This document shows, one piece after another, positions 26,043-35,136 of a stretch of 64,000 nt of DNA. Positions within the stretch are counted from its first letter, which is position 1; each line of letters begins with the position of its first letter. Below the pieces are notes generated by a model. It searched no databases, was not told the DNA's origin, and saw only the letters and a list, made by a program, of their open reading frames with translations. This stretch comes from JABDGV01 sp964577935. GTDB taxonomy: Bacteria; Chlamydiota; Chlamydiia; Chlamydiales; FEN-1388. The stretch is from contig CAZOAJ010000005.1 in assembly GCA_964577935.1 (NCBI GenBank), forward strand, positions 1-64,000, read 5' to 3'. Both the position numbers and the translations under genes were made by a program.

Positions 26043-27380
26043 ATGAATGTTGCGAGGGTTTTAAGTGATTTCCATTCTATTGATATATTGAGAAGCGCGC
26101 ATGGGACTGTTGTTAAAGAAATGAATGCATTTCATGAGGTCTTCAATGGGGAAGATCTAGGTCAGGGGCTTAGTGCAGTATCTTCGGTTATAGGGAATGG
26201 AATCCTGAGCAGAATTAAAAGTATATTTGCAGCATGTTTATGCCTATATGATTTTGTAAAAGGAGTAGCGGTAGTACGAGTTTTTACACCTATAGCCATT
26301 CTTTTCGACAGTGGAATAACGCCTGAATCCCTTGCAAGAACAGCTGTTGCAATCGGTATTATTATTTTAAAAGCAGCTCTTCGTTGTGCAAGCTCCGCAT
26401 TGTCCATCATATTGCCTGAACTTACTTTGGGGTTATTTAAACTTCATCAAGTCATAATGGAATTGGATGCTCTCAGCATAGGGCTTCGGTTGAATCTTGA
26501 GGAATCAGGCATTGGTCAAAGTGAAAGAGGTCGTCTCAACGGAGAGGTAGATCTATGGACCCGTTGGACCTTTCGGACAAATTTTGCATCCCGGTGCGCA
26601 AATTTCATTGCGGTAGAACATGATCGTCCAAGGAGATACAGTTCTTCTATTATTAATTCCCTGAACGAATTGGGGTATTATTTGGATAGTAATAATGTGG
26701 TTCGTTCACGTCGAGATCTGAGGAATCAAAGGAATTCAGAGCTTGCTGAAACGCCTTTCTGTAGTGAGTTTTTAAAGGAAATCGAATCTGAGGGAAATCT
26801 ACTTATTGATCAAGGTCTGTACACGAGAGATGATGTTGAAGATTTTTCTACCGGATATCAAGCAGTATGCAATAGGGCAATCTTTAAGGCCTTAATTCAT
26901 TTGTTTGATTGCACTGAAGAAGGCCAGCTTATTTATCGCGAGTCGGGAGCTGAGGTGTCTGAAGAAGATGTTATTGATCAAATGAGCCCTCATATAGATT
27001 CAATCAGAAAGGTTGTACTGAGTTATAAAGATTTATCAAAACATGTAGCACAGGCTCAAGAAACAGAGATAGATGAAGTACAAGCAGCAGTTTGTGAACA
27101 AGTCCTTTGGCAGCTCTGTTTTGACCAAGATGATATTTTGAAGAAACTTGATCATGTCAGAGAAGAGTTTGATCAATTTAAAGACGTTCTTGCCCATTCA
27201 TCTTTTGAAACTGAAGCGCTGCAAAATTTGAAAGAAATTTTATTGATCGTTCCAAATCTAAGAATAGAATTGGTTGAAAGATCACTCTTGAATAATAGTG
27301 AGTCTCGCACTTCATCAATAAGTGAACAATTCCAGGCTGCTTGTGCACGTCTCAAGAATACACAAACTGAAACAATATAA
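26043..27380 (+). CDS. Protein of unknown function with N-terminal hydrophobic hairpin
   Basis: 445 residues, family not recognised. Residues ~60-145 contain hydrophobic segments (SIFAACLCLYDFVKGVAVVRVFTPIAILF and a second at TAVAIGIIILKAALRC followed by SALSIILP). The remainder is soluble, helical and acidic, with Glu/Gln-rich stretches towards the C-terminus. A bilobed hydrophobic segment with a large soluble tail is the layout of chlamydial inclusion-membrane (Inc) proteins, so it is a weak Inc candidate. The start is supported by AAAAAGGT a few bases upstream, the same leader style as other accessory genes here. A terminator hairpin follows. Confidence 0.7.
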   Translation: MNVARVLSDFHSIDILRSAHGTVVKEMNAFHEVFNGEDLGQGLSAVSSVIGNGILSRIKSIFAACLCLYDFVKGVAVVRVFTPIAILFDSGITPESLARTAVAIGIIILKAALRCASSALSIILPELTLGLFKLHQVIMELDALSIGLRLNLEESGIGQSERGRLNGEVDLWTRWTFRTNFASRCANFIAVEHDRPRRYSSSIINSLNELGYYLDSNNVVRSRRDLRNQRNSELAETPFCSEFLKEIESEGNLLIDQGLYTRDDVEDFSTGYQAVCNRAIFKALIHLFDCTEEGQLIYRESGAEVSEEDVIDQMSPHIDSIRKVVLSYKDLSKHVAQAQETEIDEVQAAVCEQVLWQLCFDQDDILKKLDHVREEFDQFKDVLAHSSFETEALQNLKEILLIVPNLRIELVERSLLNNSESRTSSISEQFQAACARLKNTQTETI

Positions 27381-27396
27381 GTCGTTCTATATGCAC

Positions 27397-27435
27397 CACT
27401 CAAGGATGTAAAATCGTATTTTGCGTTCTTGAGTG
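27397..27435. terminator. 18-bp stem-loop between convergent genes
   Basis: Arms 27397-27414 and 27418-27435 pair along their full length with four non-Watson-Crick positions (mostly G-U on the plus transcript) and a 3-base loop. It sits between the stops of the plus gene ending at 27380 and the minus gene ending at 27445. Confidence 0.65.
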
Positions 27436-27444
27436 CCGTCTTGC

Positions 27445-28107
27445 CTACAAAGGTAACCATTTCTCTCGAACATTATGGCGTTTGGTTCGATGCCTTTTTA
27501 TTTCTTGTTCAACCAGAGTTTCGTTATTTGACTTGCCCTGTTTTTCGATAATTTTTTGCCGCAGTTCCTCGGCTTTTCTCTTCAGGGACTGAACGCGAAG
27601 CTTCTCCTCATCTGTCATCCTTTCCTTTTTTCTAAGAGAAAGAACCTCTTGTAAGCTTGTTCCTAACTGTTCATATCGATCCTTGATCCCTTGCTGTTTC
27701 ATCCAGAAAATATGCCTACGGAGTACCAGGAGCTCGGACGGAGGCTTTTCTACCATCTCCTTGGTGATCACTGGTTTATCAGGTAAGATAGCTTTTTGAG
27801 GAGGAGATCTTCGCGGAGACGCCTTCTCGAGCGTATCGATTTGTGCTTCAATTTGTGTTTCGACTTCTCTGTCGTTTGCTCCGCTCTCCACGCTTTCAGG
27901 AGTCGTTTGTTTATCAGAAAACTCCTCTTCAATCAATTTTTCAACAGGATCCTCTGAAAGAGGACGTTCTTGTTCATTTAATCCAAAATATTCTTCTGCT
28001 CTAGAGGAGGTGAGGGGTTTTCCTTGGGAAAGTTGTTCAATTTGCATCTTAGTCAAGGCTTCATCGAACTGTTTTTCGGCTTTGGAATAATCTATTTTTT
28101 GGCGCAT
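27445..28107 (-). CDS. Charged, coiled-coil-prone protein of unknown function
   Basis: 220 residues without a signal peptide or membrane segment. It is acidic in the first half (EDPVEKLIEEEFSDKQ) and strongly basic at the C-terminus (KRHRTKRHNVREKW). Residues ~130-210 are predicted helical and rich in Lys, Arg and Glu, suggesting a coiled coil. No family recognised. It is flanked by a convergent unknown gene and the divergent sthA. Codon use and length support a real gene. Confidence 0.65.
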   Translation of the reverse strand: MRQKIDYSKAEKQFDEALTKMQIEQLSQGKPLTSSRAEEYFGLNEQERPLSEDPVEKLIEEEFSDKQTTPESVESGANDREVETQIEAQIDTLEKASPRRSPPQKAILPDKPVITKEMVEKPPSELLVLRRHIFWMKQQGIKDRYEQLGTSLQEVLSLRKKERMTDEEKLRVQSLKRKAEELRQKIIEKQGKSNNETLVEQEIKRHRTKRHNVREKWLPL

Positions 28108-28290
28108 GACTAATCCCTAAAATAATGATTGACGCGAACGAGTTTCAATCTTCCTGGATTATATCACTTTTTTTAATCACAAGCAATTATGTGGAAATGA
28201 CGAGGTGAGTGAGTAAGAACTATAAACTCTCTGGCGGCTATTTGAAAATTTTGATACATCATAGATGCAATAGTGTGAGAGCAAATCGGA

Positions 28291-29688
28291 ATGGAAGATG
28301 TAAAAGTCGATATGGCCATAATCGGCTCTGGTCCTGCTGGACAGAAGGCTGCTATACAGGCTGCAAAGCTCGGGAAAAAAGTATGTGTGATAGAAAAAGA
28401 CCCTTTCCCCGGAGGAGCCTGTCTTTATTCAGGGACCATTCCTTCAAAAACATTACGTGAGGCTATTGTTAATCTTTCAGATTTCAATAACCGCAGTTTT
28501 TATGGCAAAGACCATCCTGTACGCGAAATAACCATCACTGACCTGAACTATCGATTAACCAAGGTAATCGAAGAAGAAAAGAATATGGTTCTTCGACAGT
28601 TCAGAAAAAACAATGTCACCCTGCTTCAAGGGAATGCGCGATTTGAAAATCCACATCAGATTTTGGTTATGGATGACGAGTGGCGGCTTCGGTATCAGGT
28701 CACGGCTGATTATATCATTATTGCAACAGGATCAAAACCAAGAAATCCAATTGATATACTCTTTGATAAGGAGGTTATAGTTGATTCTACGGGGCTTTTG
28801 GCTCTTAATCGTGTTCCAAAGACTATGATCGTCCTTGGTGGCGGTATCATCGGATCTGAATATGGGTCATTTTTCTCAGCACTCGGAACGCAGGTTACCA
28901 TCATTGATAAACGAGACCATATTTTACCTCTTTTAGACGGTGAGATCGGTATGCATTTACAAACAGCTCTTTCAGACTTTGGATTGCAAGTCCTTGGTAA
29001 TAAAGAGCCCATTAATGTGCGAAGAGAGGGGGATAAGGGTATTGTTACCTTCAAAGATGGAGGGACTATTGAAGCAGAAGTTGTTCTCTATGCTCTAGGT
29101 CGTACAGCTAATATTGATGCTCTCCATTTGCAGAATGTGGGATTGGAAGTCGATTCTCGGGGCTATATTCCAGTAAATGCGCTTTTCCAAACCTTGCAGC
29201 CACATATTTATGCAGTTGGTGATGTTATTGGAGGTCCATGCCTTGGTTCGACAAGTATGGAACAAGGAAGGCTTGCTGCCCGACATCCATTTGGAGCTCA
29301 AACACACCATTTTCCTCGTGTCTATCCTATGGGAATTTATAGCATCCCTGAAATTTCAACATGTGGTTATACCGAAGAGGAGCTTAAAGAGCTTGGCTTT
29401 CGGTACGAAGTCGGTCGTGCTTACTATTATGAGATTGCTCGCGGACATATAGATGGAAGTAATATTGGTCTTTTTAAACTACTCTTTCATGCCGATACGC
29501 TTGAGCTTCTAGGCGTCCATGTTATTGGACGAGGAGCTACCGAAGTAATTCATATCGGACAAATAGCGATGAATTTCAACGCTCGAATTGATTTCTTTAT
29601 AGATCAAGTTTTCAATTATCCTACCTATGCTGAAGGATATCGGGTAGCGGCTCTCAATGGATTGAATAAAATAAAAAGAATACGCTGA
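28291..29688 (+). CDS. sthA: Soluble pyridine nucleotide transhydrogenase
   Basis: 465 residues, a flavoprotein of the dihydrolipoamide dehydrogenase-like family. An FAD dinucleotide-binding motif at the N-terminus (IIGSGPAGQKAAIQAAKLG) is followed by GGACLYSGTIPSKTLREA, where a single cysteine replaces the redox CxxxxC pair. This is the hallmark of SthA rather than Lpd or glutathione reductase. A second Rossmann motif is VLGGGIIGSEYGSFF, and the C-terminal dimerisation domain (~345-465) is complete. The enzyme exchanges reducing equivalents between NADPH and NAD+, helping to balance the NADPH pool. It appears monocistronic, divergent from the 220-residue gene. Confidence 0.92.
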   Translation: MEDVKVDMAIIGSGPAGQKAAIQAAKLGKKVCVIEKDPFPGGACLYSGTIPSKTLREAIVNLSDFNNRSFYGKDHPVREITITDLNYRLTKVIEEEKNMVLRQFRKNNVTLLQGNARFENPHQILVMDDEWRLRYQVTADYIIIATGSKPRNPIDILFDKEVIVDSTGLLALNRVPKTMIVLGGGIIGSEYGSFFSALGTQVTIIDKRDHILPLLDGEIGMHLQTALSDFGLQVLGNKEPINVRREGDKGIVTFKDGGTIEAEVVLYALGRTANIDALHLQNVGLEVDSRGYIPVNALFQTLQPHIYAVGDVIGGPCLGSTSMEQGRLAARHPFGAQTHHFPRVYPMGIYSIPEISTCGYTEEELKELGFRYEVGRAYYYEIARGHIDGSNIGLFKLLFHADTLELLGVHVIGRGATEVIHIGQIAMNFNARIDFFIDQVFNYPTYAEGYRVAALNGLNKIKRIR

Positions 29689-29727
29689 TGTGTTAGAAAA
29701 GCTTTTTCATTAAATTCGGGGTTGTCT

Positions 29728-30861
29728 ATGTCGTTAAACATTCCGTTTTCAAGCCAAAGCTATTCTGATGCAGCCAAAGTATTTTGTACTATTTGTGAGA
29801 GTGGATCTAGTTTAGAACTTGATGTTAAAAACGATTTTATTTCGCCTGTACAGTCTGGGATGTCAACTACTTCGGATAAAGAACGTATTCAATATATAGA
29901 AAGTTTGATTTCATTTTCCTCTGCTCAGTCAAATGAATCTAAGAAGTGTCTTCAGTCTCTTCATCGGTATTTAGATTGCTCTCAAAGAGATGATAATCGA
30001 TTCAAGATGCTCTTCAATCGATTGGATGTAATCCTGGCGAGAAATAAACATTTTTCTTTGAAAAAGACAGGTAACGATAGTTCGAATGTTCCGAAAAAAA
30101 GAATTAGTTTTTTAGAGCACAGTTGCTATGTCGAATTTGAAATAAATTCAAAGCCTTCGGAGCCGGTTCAAAGTGCTGCTATAATCCCTCTTTATGTAGA
30201 TAACAATCAAGCAGTGCTTAAGACGCATCAACCAATTGGCAGCAATATTGCATCTTATTCAGCAATTGAGATTGCTGGTTACCTTGCAAAAACCCTTGCC
30301 ATTTTCTATGAATTGACAGTTGTCATAAATATAGAAAATATATACCGATGTACACTTATAGAATGTGTTGACAAGCTTAAGAGTGGAGACCTGAACTTTA
30401 AAAGTGTCTCGGATTTTTTTTTACACACTATCTTTGATAATATGGATAAGTGGAGAAATAAACGAATCGAGGTTGAAGGGTCAACTCTCAAGAAATTATG
30501 TGAAGAAGATTCTCCCGAGGAATGGGAAAGCCTTTTAAGTATTGACTCTGATGAGCTGATTACATGTATTAAGGACGATTATAACAAAACTCCATCTAAT
30601 AATTTATTTGTTTTTGAATACGGGATGATTGATGATCAATCTTATGCGTTTTTAAAACAGATGGTTCAACTCTATTTTGTGACTGATACAATCGAACAGA
30701 GCAAATATTTTATAGAAGAGATATCAAAGATTAATGACCAACAGGCGGAAAATTCGAACCTGTGGTTTTCAGAAGGTGCTCTTTCCCAAGTGGTGATGCC
30801 TTGGTTAAGGCATCAAATTACTGGTTCCTGCGTCGAAATCCAAAAAGAACCGGCTGAGTAA
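29728..30861 (+). CDS. Soluble protein of unknown function
   Basis: 377 residues from the ATG at 29728, which has GGGG six bases upstream; a TTG two codons earlier is in frame. No signal peptide, membrane segment or recognised motif. Residues ~1-110 are Ser-rich and polar; the middle (~140-225) looks alpha/beta with one hydrophobic helix (IAGYLAKTLAIFYELTVV). It lies 39 bp after sthA, possibly read-through, and converges on clpB. Lineage-specific gene of unknown role. Confidence 0.65.
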   Translation: MSLNIPFSSQSYSDAAKVFCTICESGSSLELDVKNDFISPVQSGMSTTSDKERIQYIESLISFSSAQSNESKKCLQSLHRYLDCSQRDDNRFKMLFNRLDVILARNKHFSLKKTGNDSSNVPKKRISFLEHSCYVEFEINSKPSEPVQSAAIIPLYVDNNQAVLKTHQPIGSNIASYSAIEIAGYLAKTLAIFYELTVVINIENIYRCTLIECVDKLKSGDLNFKSVSDFFLHTIFDNMDKWRNKRIEVEGSTLKKLCEEDSPEEWESLLSIDSDELITCIKDDYNKTPSNNLFVFEYGMIDDQSYAFLKQMVQLYFVTDTIEQSKYFIEEISKINDQQAENSNLWFSEGALSQVVMPWLRHQITGSCVEIQKEPAE

Positions 30862-30867
30862 CAGAAC

Positions 30868-30908
30868 GAGCTCATAGCTTGACCTTGAATTCGGCAGTCC
30901 ATGAGCTC
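30868..30908. terminator. Possible hairpin between convergent genes
   Basis: GAGCTCAT at 30868-30875 and its complement ATGAGCTC at 30901-30908 could form an 8-bp stem with a 25-base loop between the 377-residue gene and clpB. The loop is long and there is no clean T-run. Confidence 0.35.
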
Positions 30909-30925
30909 ATACGCTTCTTCTCGAT

Positions 30926-33532
30926 CTATTTCTTCGTTTTCTTGGTTTTGTACCCAATCACATTCTCATCTTCTATGACGAGTTCAACATTTGAATCAGG
31001 AAGAAGTTTTCCTGAAAGGAGTGCTGAAGAAAGTGTGTTGACAACTTTATTCTGGATAAGCCGCTTCAAAGGACGTGCTCCGAAGAGTGGATCGTACCCT
31101 TCTTTTGAAAGATAGTCAATAACCTCTTGAGTCCAGCTGAGCGTAATATTTTTATCAAGGAGCCTTTTTTCAAGTCTATGCAGCTGGATTAGGACTATCT
31201 TGTGCATATCTTCCTGGCGTAAAGGAAGGAAGGGGAGAATGTCATCAAGGCGGTTTAAGAATTCAGGTCTAAAATGTGCTTTTATGACCGGATCCAAAAT
31301 TGAGAGTATTGTTTCTTTGTCGATTTGATGTTTAGCAAGCTCAAGACGCTGTAAAAGCAAATCGGACCCAATATTTGATGTCATTATGAAGAGGGCGTTT
31401 TTACAGTTTACCACCCGTCCCTTGCTATCGGTAAGACGACCATCGTCAAATACTTGCAGGAGTATATTAAATACTTCTGGATGAGCCTTTTCAATTTCGT
31501 CAAGGAGTACAATTGAATAAGGTCTTCTTCTCAAAGCCTCTGTGAGTTGGCCTCCCTCTTCATAACCCACATAACCTGGAGGAGAGCCAATAAGGCGCGC
31601 AACCGAATGCTTCTCCATATATTCAGACATGTCTAGCCTGATAATGGCATCTTCTTGGTTAAAGAGCTGTTCTGCAAGTGCCTTGGCAAGTTCAGTTTTT
31701 CCAACTCCAGTTGGGCCAAGAAATAAAAATACTCCTACAGGTCTTGCTGGATCAGAAAGACCGGCTCGTGAACGTCTTATCGCTTCAGAAACCGCTTCGA
31801 TAGCAAATTTTTGTCCAACAACTCGAGCTTCTAAGGTTTCCTCGAGCTTCATAAGTCTTTGAGCTTCACCGGACAGCATTTTCTCCACAGGAATTCTCGT
31901 CCATTTGGAGACAACGTGAGCAATAAGTGATTCATCCACCTCTTCCTGAAGAAGTCGGTTTGGACGTTCTTCAAGTTGTTTTTCAAGTTGCTTAATTTCA
32001 TCTTGAAATTTTGGGATAGTACTATATCGAATTTCGGCCACTTTTTGGTAATCAGCCTTTCGCTCGGACTCCTCTTCCTGAAATTTCAGATGCTCGATTG
32101 TATCTTTCTTTTCCTTAATCGAACGAATAAGCTGTTTTTCTTCTTCCCATTGGTGTTTGAGAAGGTTTAACTCTTCTTTGATAGAGGCAATTTTTCCTTC
32201 AATTTTCTTGGCTTCTTGAAGGGATGAAGGGCTATCTTCTCGTATAAGAGCTTCTTGCTCAACAATGAGGGTTGAAAGCTGTCGTTCCTTGACGTCAATA
32301 GGTAGGGGTCTAGAACCGAGCTGCATTCTAATTAAACTTGCCGCTTCGTCGATGAGATCAATCGCTTTATCAGGCAGGTGTCGGTCAGTGATATATCGAT
32401 TTGAAAGAATTGCTGCAGCATGTAGTGCTCCCTCAGTGATGCGCACTCCATGGAAGATTTCATAGCGCTCTTTAAGTCCTCGCAAGATGGCTATAGATTC
32501 TTCAACAGAAGGTTCACGAACAAATACAGGCTGAAAGCGTCTTTCTAAAGCAGCATCTTTCTCTATGTGCTTTTGGTATTCATTGAGTGTAGTAGCGCCA
32601 ATACAGTGAAGGGTTCCTCGAGCAAGAGCCGGCTTCAAAAGGTTTGCTGCATCCATGGAGCCTTCGGCAGATCCAGCTCCAACGAGTGTGTGCACTTCAT
32701 CGATGAAAAGAATGACCTTTCCCTCATTTTGCTCAATCTCTTTGAGGATTCCTTTTAATCGTTCCTCAAATTCACCGCGAAACTTTGTGCCTGCAACAAG
32801 GGACCCAAGATCTAGTGCATAAAGATCCTTATTTTTTAAGCTGTCAGGAATATCTTCTTGCACGATTCTTTGTGCTAACCCTTCAGCTATTGCTGTTTTT
32901 CCGACCCCAGGATCGCCGATGAGCATGGGATTGTTTTTGGTTCTCCTTGAAAGAACTTGAATAGTCCTTCGAATTTCTTCATCTCGACCAATGACCGGGT
33001 CAAGTTTTCCTTGGCGTGCTAAGGCTGTCAAGTTTTTACAGAACTTATTGAGGGCTTGAAGACTTGATTCTGCAGTAGGAGAGTCCATAGTGCGTCCTGC
33101 TCGTATCTTTTTGATGATTTGTTCAGCTTGGGCATATGAAAGTTTATGTTTCTCCTTCCATGGAGCGAAAGGAGCATCAGAATTTTTGCAATAGGCCAAA
33201 AAGAGGTGATCCGAGCCTACATGGGTATCGTTCCAGCTTTTGGCGATAGCTTCGGCTTCTTGTATTCGGTTATGCAGCGATCTGCCAATTTGTGGTTGGT
33301 CTATAGGGCGATCGAGGGTCGGTAATTTTGAAATGAAGCTTGCCACATCTTGCATAAGATCTGACGAGGGAAGCTGGAGAGATGAAATAAGCGTCTGAAA
33401 GTATCCTTCCTGATCTTCTAAAAGTGCGGCAAGCAGATGAGCATCATGAACTTCAGGATTTGAGTTTTGTGATGCAAGATTAATTGCTTGTTGAATAGCC
33501 TCTGCAACGGGTTCAGTAAAGTTTGTAGCCAT
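30926..33532 (-). CDS. clpB: ATP-dependent disaggregase ClpB
   Basis: 868 residues from the ATG at 33532, chosen because GGGG lies six bases upstream; in-frame ATG and GTG codons occur 6 and 12 bases earlier. Layout: Clp N-domain (~1-145), AAA-1 with Walker A GDPGVGKTAIAEG and Walker B VILFIDEVH, the long coiled-coil middle domain (~400-520, many EEE/KK stretches) that distinguishes ClpB from ClpA/ClpC, AAA-2 with Walker A GPTGVGKTELAKA, and the C-terminal D2-small domain. With DnaK it rescues aggregated proteins. No ClpP-binding IGF/L loop is expected. It is transcribed alone on the minus strand. Confidence 0.97.
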   Translation of the reverse strand: MATNFTEPVAEAIQQAINLASQNSNPEVHDAHLLAALLEDQEGYFQTLISSLQLPSSDLMQDVASFISKLPTLDRPIDQPQIGRSLHNRIQEAEAIAKSWNDTHVGSDHLFLAYCKNSDAPFAPWKEKHKLSYAQAEQIIKKIRAGRTMDSPTAESSLQALNKFCKNLTALARQGKLDPVIGRDEEIRRTIQVLSRRTKNNPMLIGDPGVGKTAIAEGLAQRIVQEDIPDSLKNKDLYALDLGSLVAGTKFRGEFEERLKGILKEIEQNEGKVILFIDEVHTLVGAGSAEGSMDAANLLKPALARGTLHCIGATTLNEYQKHIEKDAALERRFQPVFVREPSVEESIAILRGLKERYEIFHGVRITEGALHAAAILSNRYITDRHLPDKAIDLIDEAASLIRMQLGSRPLPIDVKERQLSTLIVEQEALIREDSPSSLQEAKKIEGKIASIKEELNLLKHQWEEEKQLIRSIKEKKDTIEHLKFQEEESERKADYQKVAEIRYSTIPKFQDEIKQLEKQLEERPNRLLQEEVDESLIAHVVSKWTRIPVEKMLSGEAQRLMKLEETLEARVVGQKFAIEAVSEAIRRSRAGLSDPARPVGVFLFLGPTGVGKTELAKALAEQLFNQEDAIIRLDMSEYMEKHSVARLIGSPPGYVGYEEGGQLTEALRRRPYSIVLLDEIEKAHPEVFNILLQVFDDGRLTDSKGRVVNCKNALFIMTSNIGSDLLLQRLELAKHQIDKETILSILDPVIKAHFRPEFLNRLDDILPFLPLRQEDMHKIVLIQLHRLEKRLLDKNITLSWTQEVIDYLSKEGYDPLFGARPLKRLIQNKVVNTLSSALLSGKLLPDSNVELVIEDENVIGYKTKKTKK

Positions 33533-33641
33533 AGACATCCCCACTTATTTGAATTCTTTATACTCCAAAAATCACTTATCTGTCCGTGAATTTTAAAGCA
33601 GCAAGTCCAGAATGAAAAATCGGGGAGACTCGGCTTGTAGT

Positions 33642-33675
33642 CTCTTGAGCACTTATTGATTTAAGCGCTCAAGAG
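33642..33675 (-). terminator. Stem-loop downstream of the exported-protein operon
   Basis: CTCTTGAGC (33642-33650) pairs with GCTCAAGAG (33667-33675), with three more base pairs inside after one mismatch. It lies after the last gene of the minus-strand operon and before clpB. The following T-run is poor. Confidence 0.5.
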
Positions 33676-33694
33676 AATAAGAAGATTGAATAAT

Positions 33695-34309
33695 TTATTT
33701 GATGTCCTGGGGTGAGGCTATGGGTTCATTTGAAGTTGTTTGTTTTTCCGGAGTGGTTGAAGAGGACTGTGGTACATCTTTAAATTCACCTGAAAGAATT
33801 TTTGCCCGTGCTTTTTGTCCGGTGCTTACTTGCGTAATTTTGATCCATCCTTTTTTATAAGCCTGCTCTAGGCGAACAAGATCATCAGCTTTCCATGTAG
33901 GGCTTTTTTTGCGCCCTGAACCTGTGATCTCAATTTGCATTCCGTTTGAGAGCGTTAAAAAGCGACCATTTTCTTTTGATTCGGTTATTGAGGCATCAAG
34001 AGTTGGATGCTTAGGTTTATTGGCGTATTTGTTTTTATACGATTTGTTGTGCTTTATCCAATCATCAAGAAGTATAAGCTGATTCTGAGTCAGTTTGTCT
34101 ATCCCCATAGCAGATTTTTCAGCTTCTGAAAGACCTGAGAATATGGTGGTTTGGACCCTGTTTGACTCCGAGTTTGTCGATTGAGGAGTTATGGCTGTTT
34201 CAGTAGAAGTCTGAGCTTGAACGGCTTGTTCTTGATGCCCTGTTGGCATATCGGCAATAAGAAAAAATGGCATTATTGAACAAACAAGTCCAAAGATTCG
34301 TCGTTGCAT
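33695..34309 (-). CDS. Exported protein with one copy of a repeated beta-rich module
   Basis: 204 residues. The N-terminus (RRIFGLVCSIMPFFLIADMP) looks like a signal peptide. The mature part has a GIDKLTQNQLILLDDWI helix (~75-91) and a ~55-residue module at ~115-170 (LSNGMQIEI... W..DDLVRLE...ARAKI), followed by a polar Ser/Thr/Gln-rich tail. Both elements recur in the protein encoded just upstream, so the two are paralogues. No known family recognised; envelope or periplasmic location is inferred. Last gene of the GH3 - SirB1-like - exported - exported run. Confidence 0.75.
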   Translation of the reverse strand: MQRRIFGLVCSIMPFFLIADMPTGHQEQAVQAQTSTETAITPQSTNSESNRVQTTIFSGLSEAEKSAMGIDKLTQNQLILLDDWIKHNKSYKNKYANKPKHPTLDASITESKENGRFLTLSNGMQIEITGSGRKKSPTWKADDLVRLEQAYKKGWIKITQVSTGQKARAKILSGEFKDVPQSSSTTPEKQTTSNEPIASPQDIK

Positions 34310-34323
34310 GGATAGGAGCTCCT

Positions 34324-35136
34324 TTATCGGGTTTTATCTGCACGGGCCTCTTCGCCACTGTCGAGATTTTTTATCGTGTAGCTGTAGAGGAATTGCCTGT
34401 TTTTTTCAACCTTGACTCGATCTTTTGGGATCCAGTTGGAAACCTTATATTGATCTTCCGGAGCAATACTCCATTTTGTGCCATCTTGAAGCGAGAGCGA
34501 TACCCCATCTTTTGTGCTATTTTGTATTAAGATGGATCCTTCAAAGTAGGCAGAAGGGTGGGATGCTACTTCACCAGATTCGGAAGGAGGAGTGATTAAA
34601 CTTGCTTGAGCTTGCTTATCTCGAGATTCATTTTTGAGGATATACGGATAATAAATGTCTGTTGAAGACTCTATACGGATTGAGTCTCCTCTAAGCCAGT
34701 ATTGAGCGACAGAGGTGTCTATACTTCGTATTTTCCATTGAGAGCCATCTTTAAGATCTATTTGTCGTCCATTTTGGTTCTTATAAATAATAGAATTCAC
34801 TTGGCGTCTCGATATCGAAGCGGTTTTACTTGTTGGATTCACGTTTGGACTTTGATGGACGGGCCAAGACGCGACCCAATGAGGAATTGAATCGGAGATA
34901 TGATAGCTTGGAGCTTGCTCAACAACACGCTGTGTCCAATCCGTGATCCACTGTTCAAACGCAGCTCTTTGTTTGGGAGAAAAGCGTTTGATTCCAATTT
35001 GATCTTGATCGCTATCACTCATCACCTGTTCTATTTGTAGATTTTCTGTTGCAAGAGATATCTCTGATTGAAAAAGAAGGACTCCAATTAAAATAACGGG
35101 CTTCAGACAATTTGCAATTGAAATAGAAAGATTCAT
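34324..35136 (-). CDS. Exported protein with two copies of a repeated beta-rich module
   Basis: 270 residues with an N-terminal hydrophobic signal-like segment (LKPVILIGVLLFQSEISLA). It contains a GIKRFSPKQRAAFEQWI helix (~49-65) like the next protein, then two copies of a ~55-residue module (DGSQWKIRSID...DSIRIE...Y.Y.LKN and DGTKWSIAPED...DRVKVE...YSYTIKN). Together with the neighbour this gives three copies of a module with the pattern DGxxWxI - W..D.(V/I)(R/K)(V/I)E - Y.IKN..(S/R)...A.A. The start overlaps the stop of the upstream transglutaminase-like gene by 4 bp, so they are translationally coupled. Function unknown. Confidence 0.78.
   Translation of the reverse strand: MNLSISIANCLKPVILIGVLLFQSEISLATENLQIEQVMSDSDQDQIGIKRFSPKQRAAFEQWITDWTQRVVEQAPSYHISDSIPHWVASWPVHQSPNVNPTSKTASISRRQVNSIIYKNQNGRQIDLKDGSQWKIRSIDTSVAQYWLRGDSIRIESSTDIYYPYILKNESRDKQAQASLITPPSESGEVASHPSAYFEGSILIQNSTKDGVSLSLQDGTKWSIAPEDQYKVSNWIPKDRVKVEKNRQFLYSYTIKNLDSGEEARADKTR

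Noticed and set aside
28291..29688. Dihydrolipoamide dehydrogenase
   Set aside because: The active-site region has a single Cys instead of the CxxxxC redox pair, which fits SthA.
30926..33532. ClpC or ClpA
   Set aside because: The long coiled-coil middle domain marks ClpB.
33533..33694. CIRCE heat-shock operator upstream of clpB
   Set aside because: No TTAGCACTC-N9-GAGTGCTAA type inverted repeat could be found; the inverted repeat present here looks like a terminator for the upstream operon.
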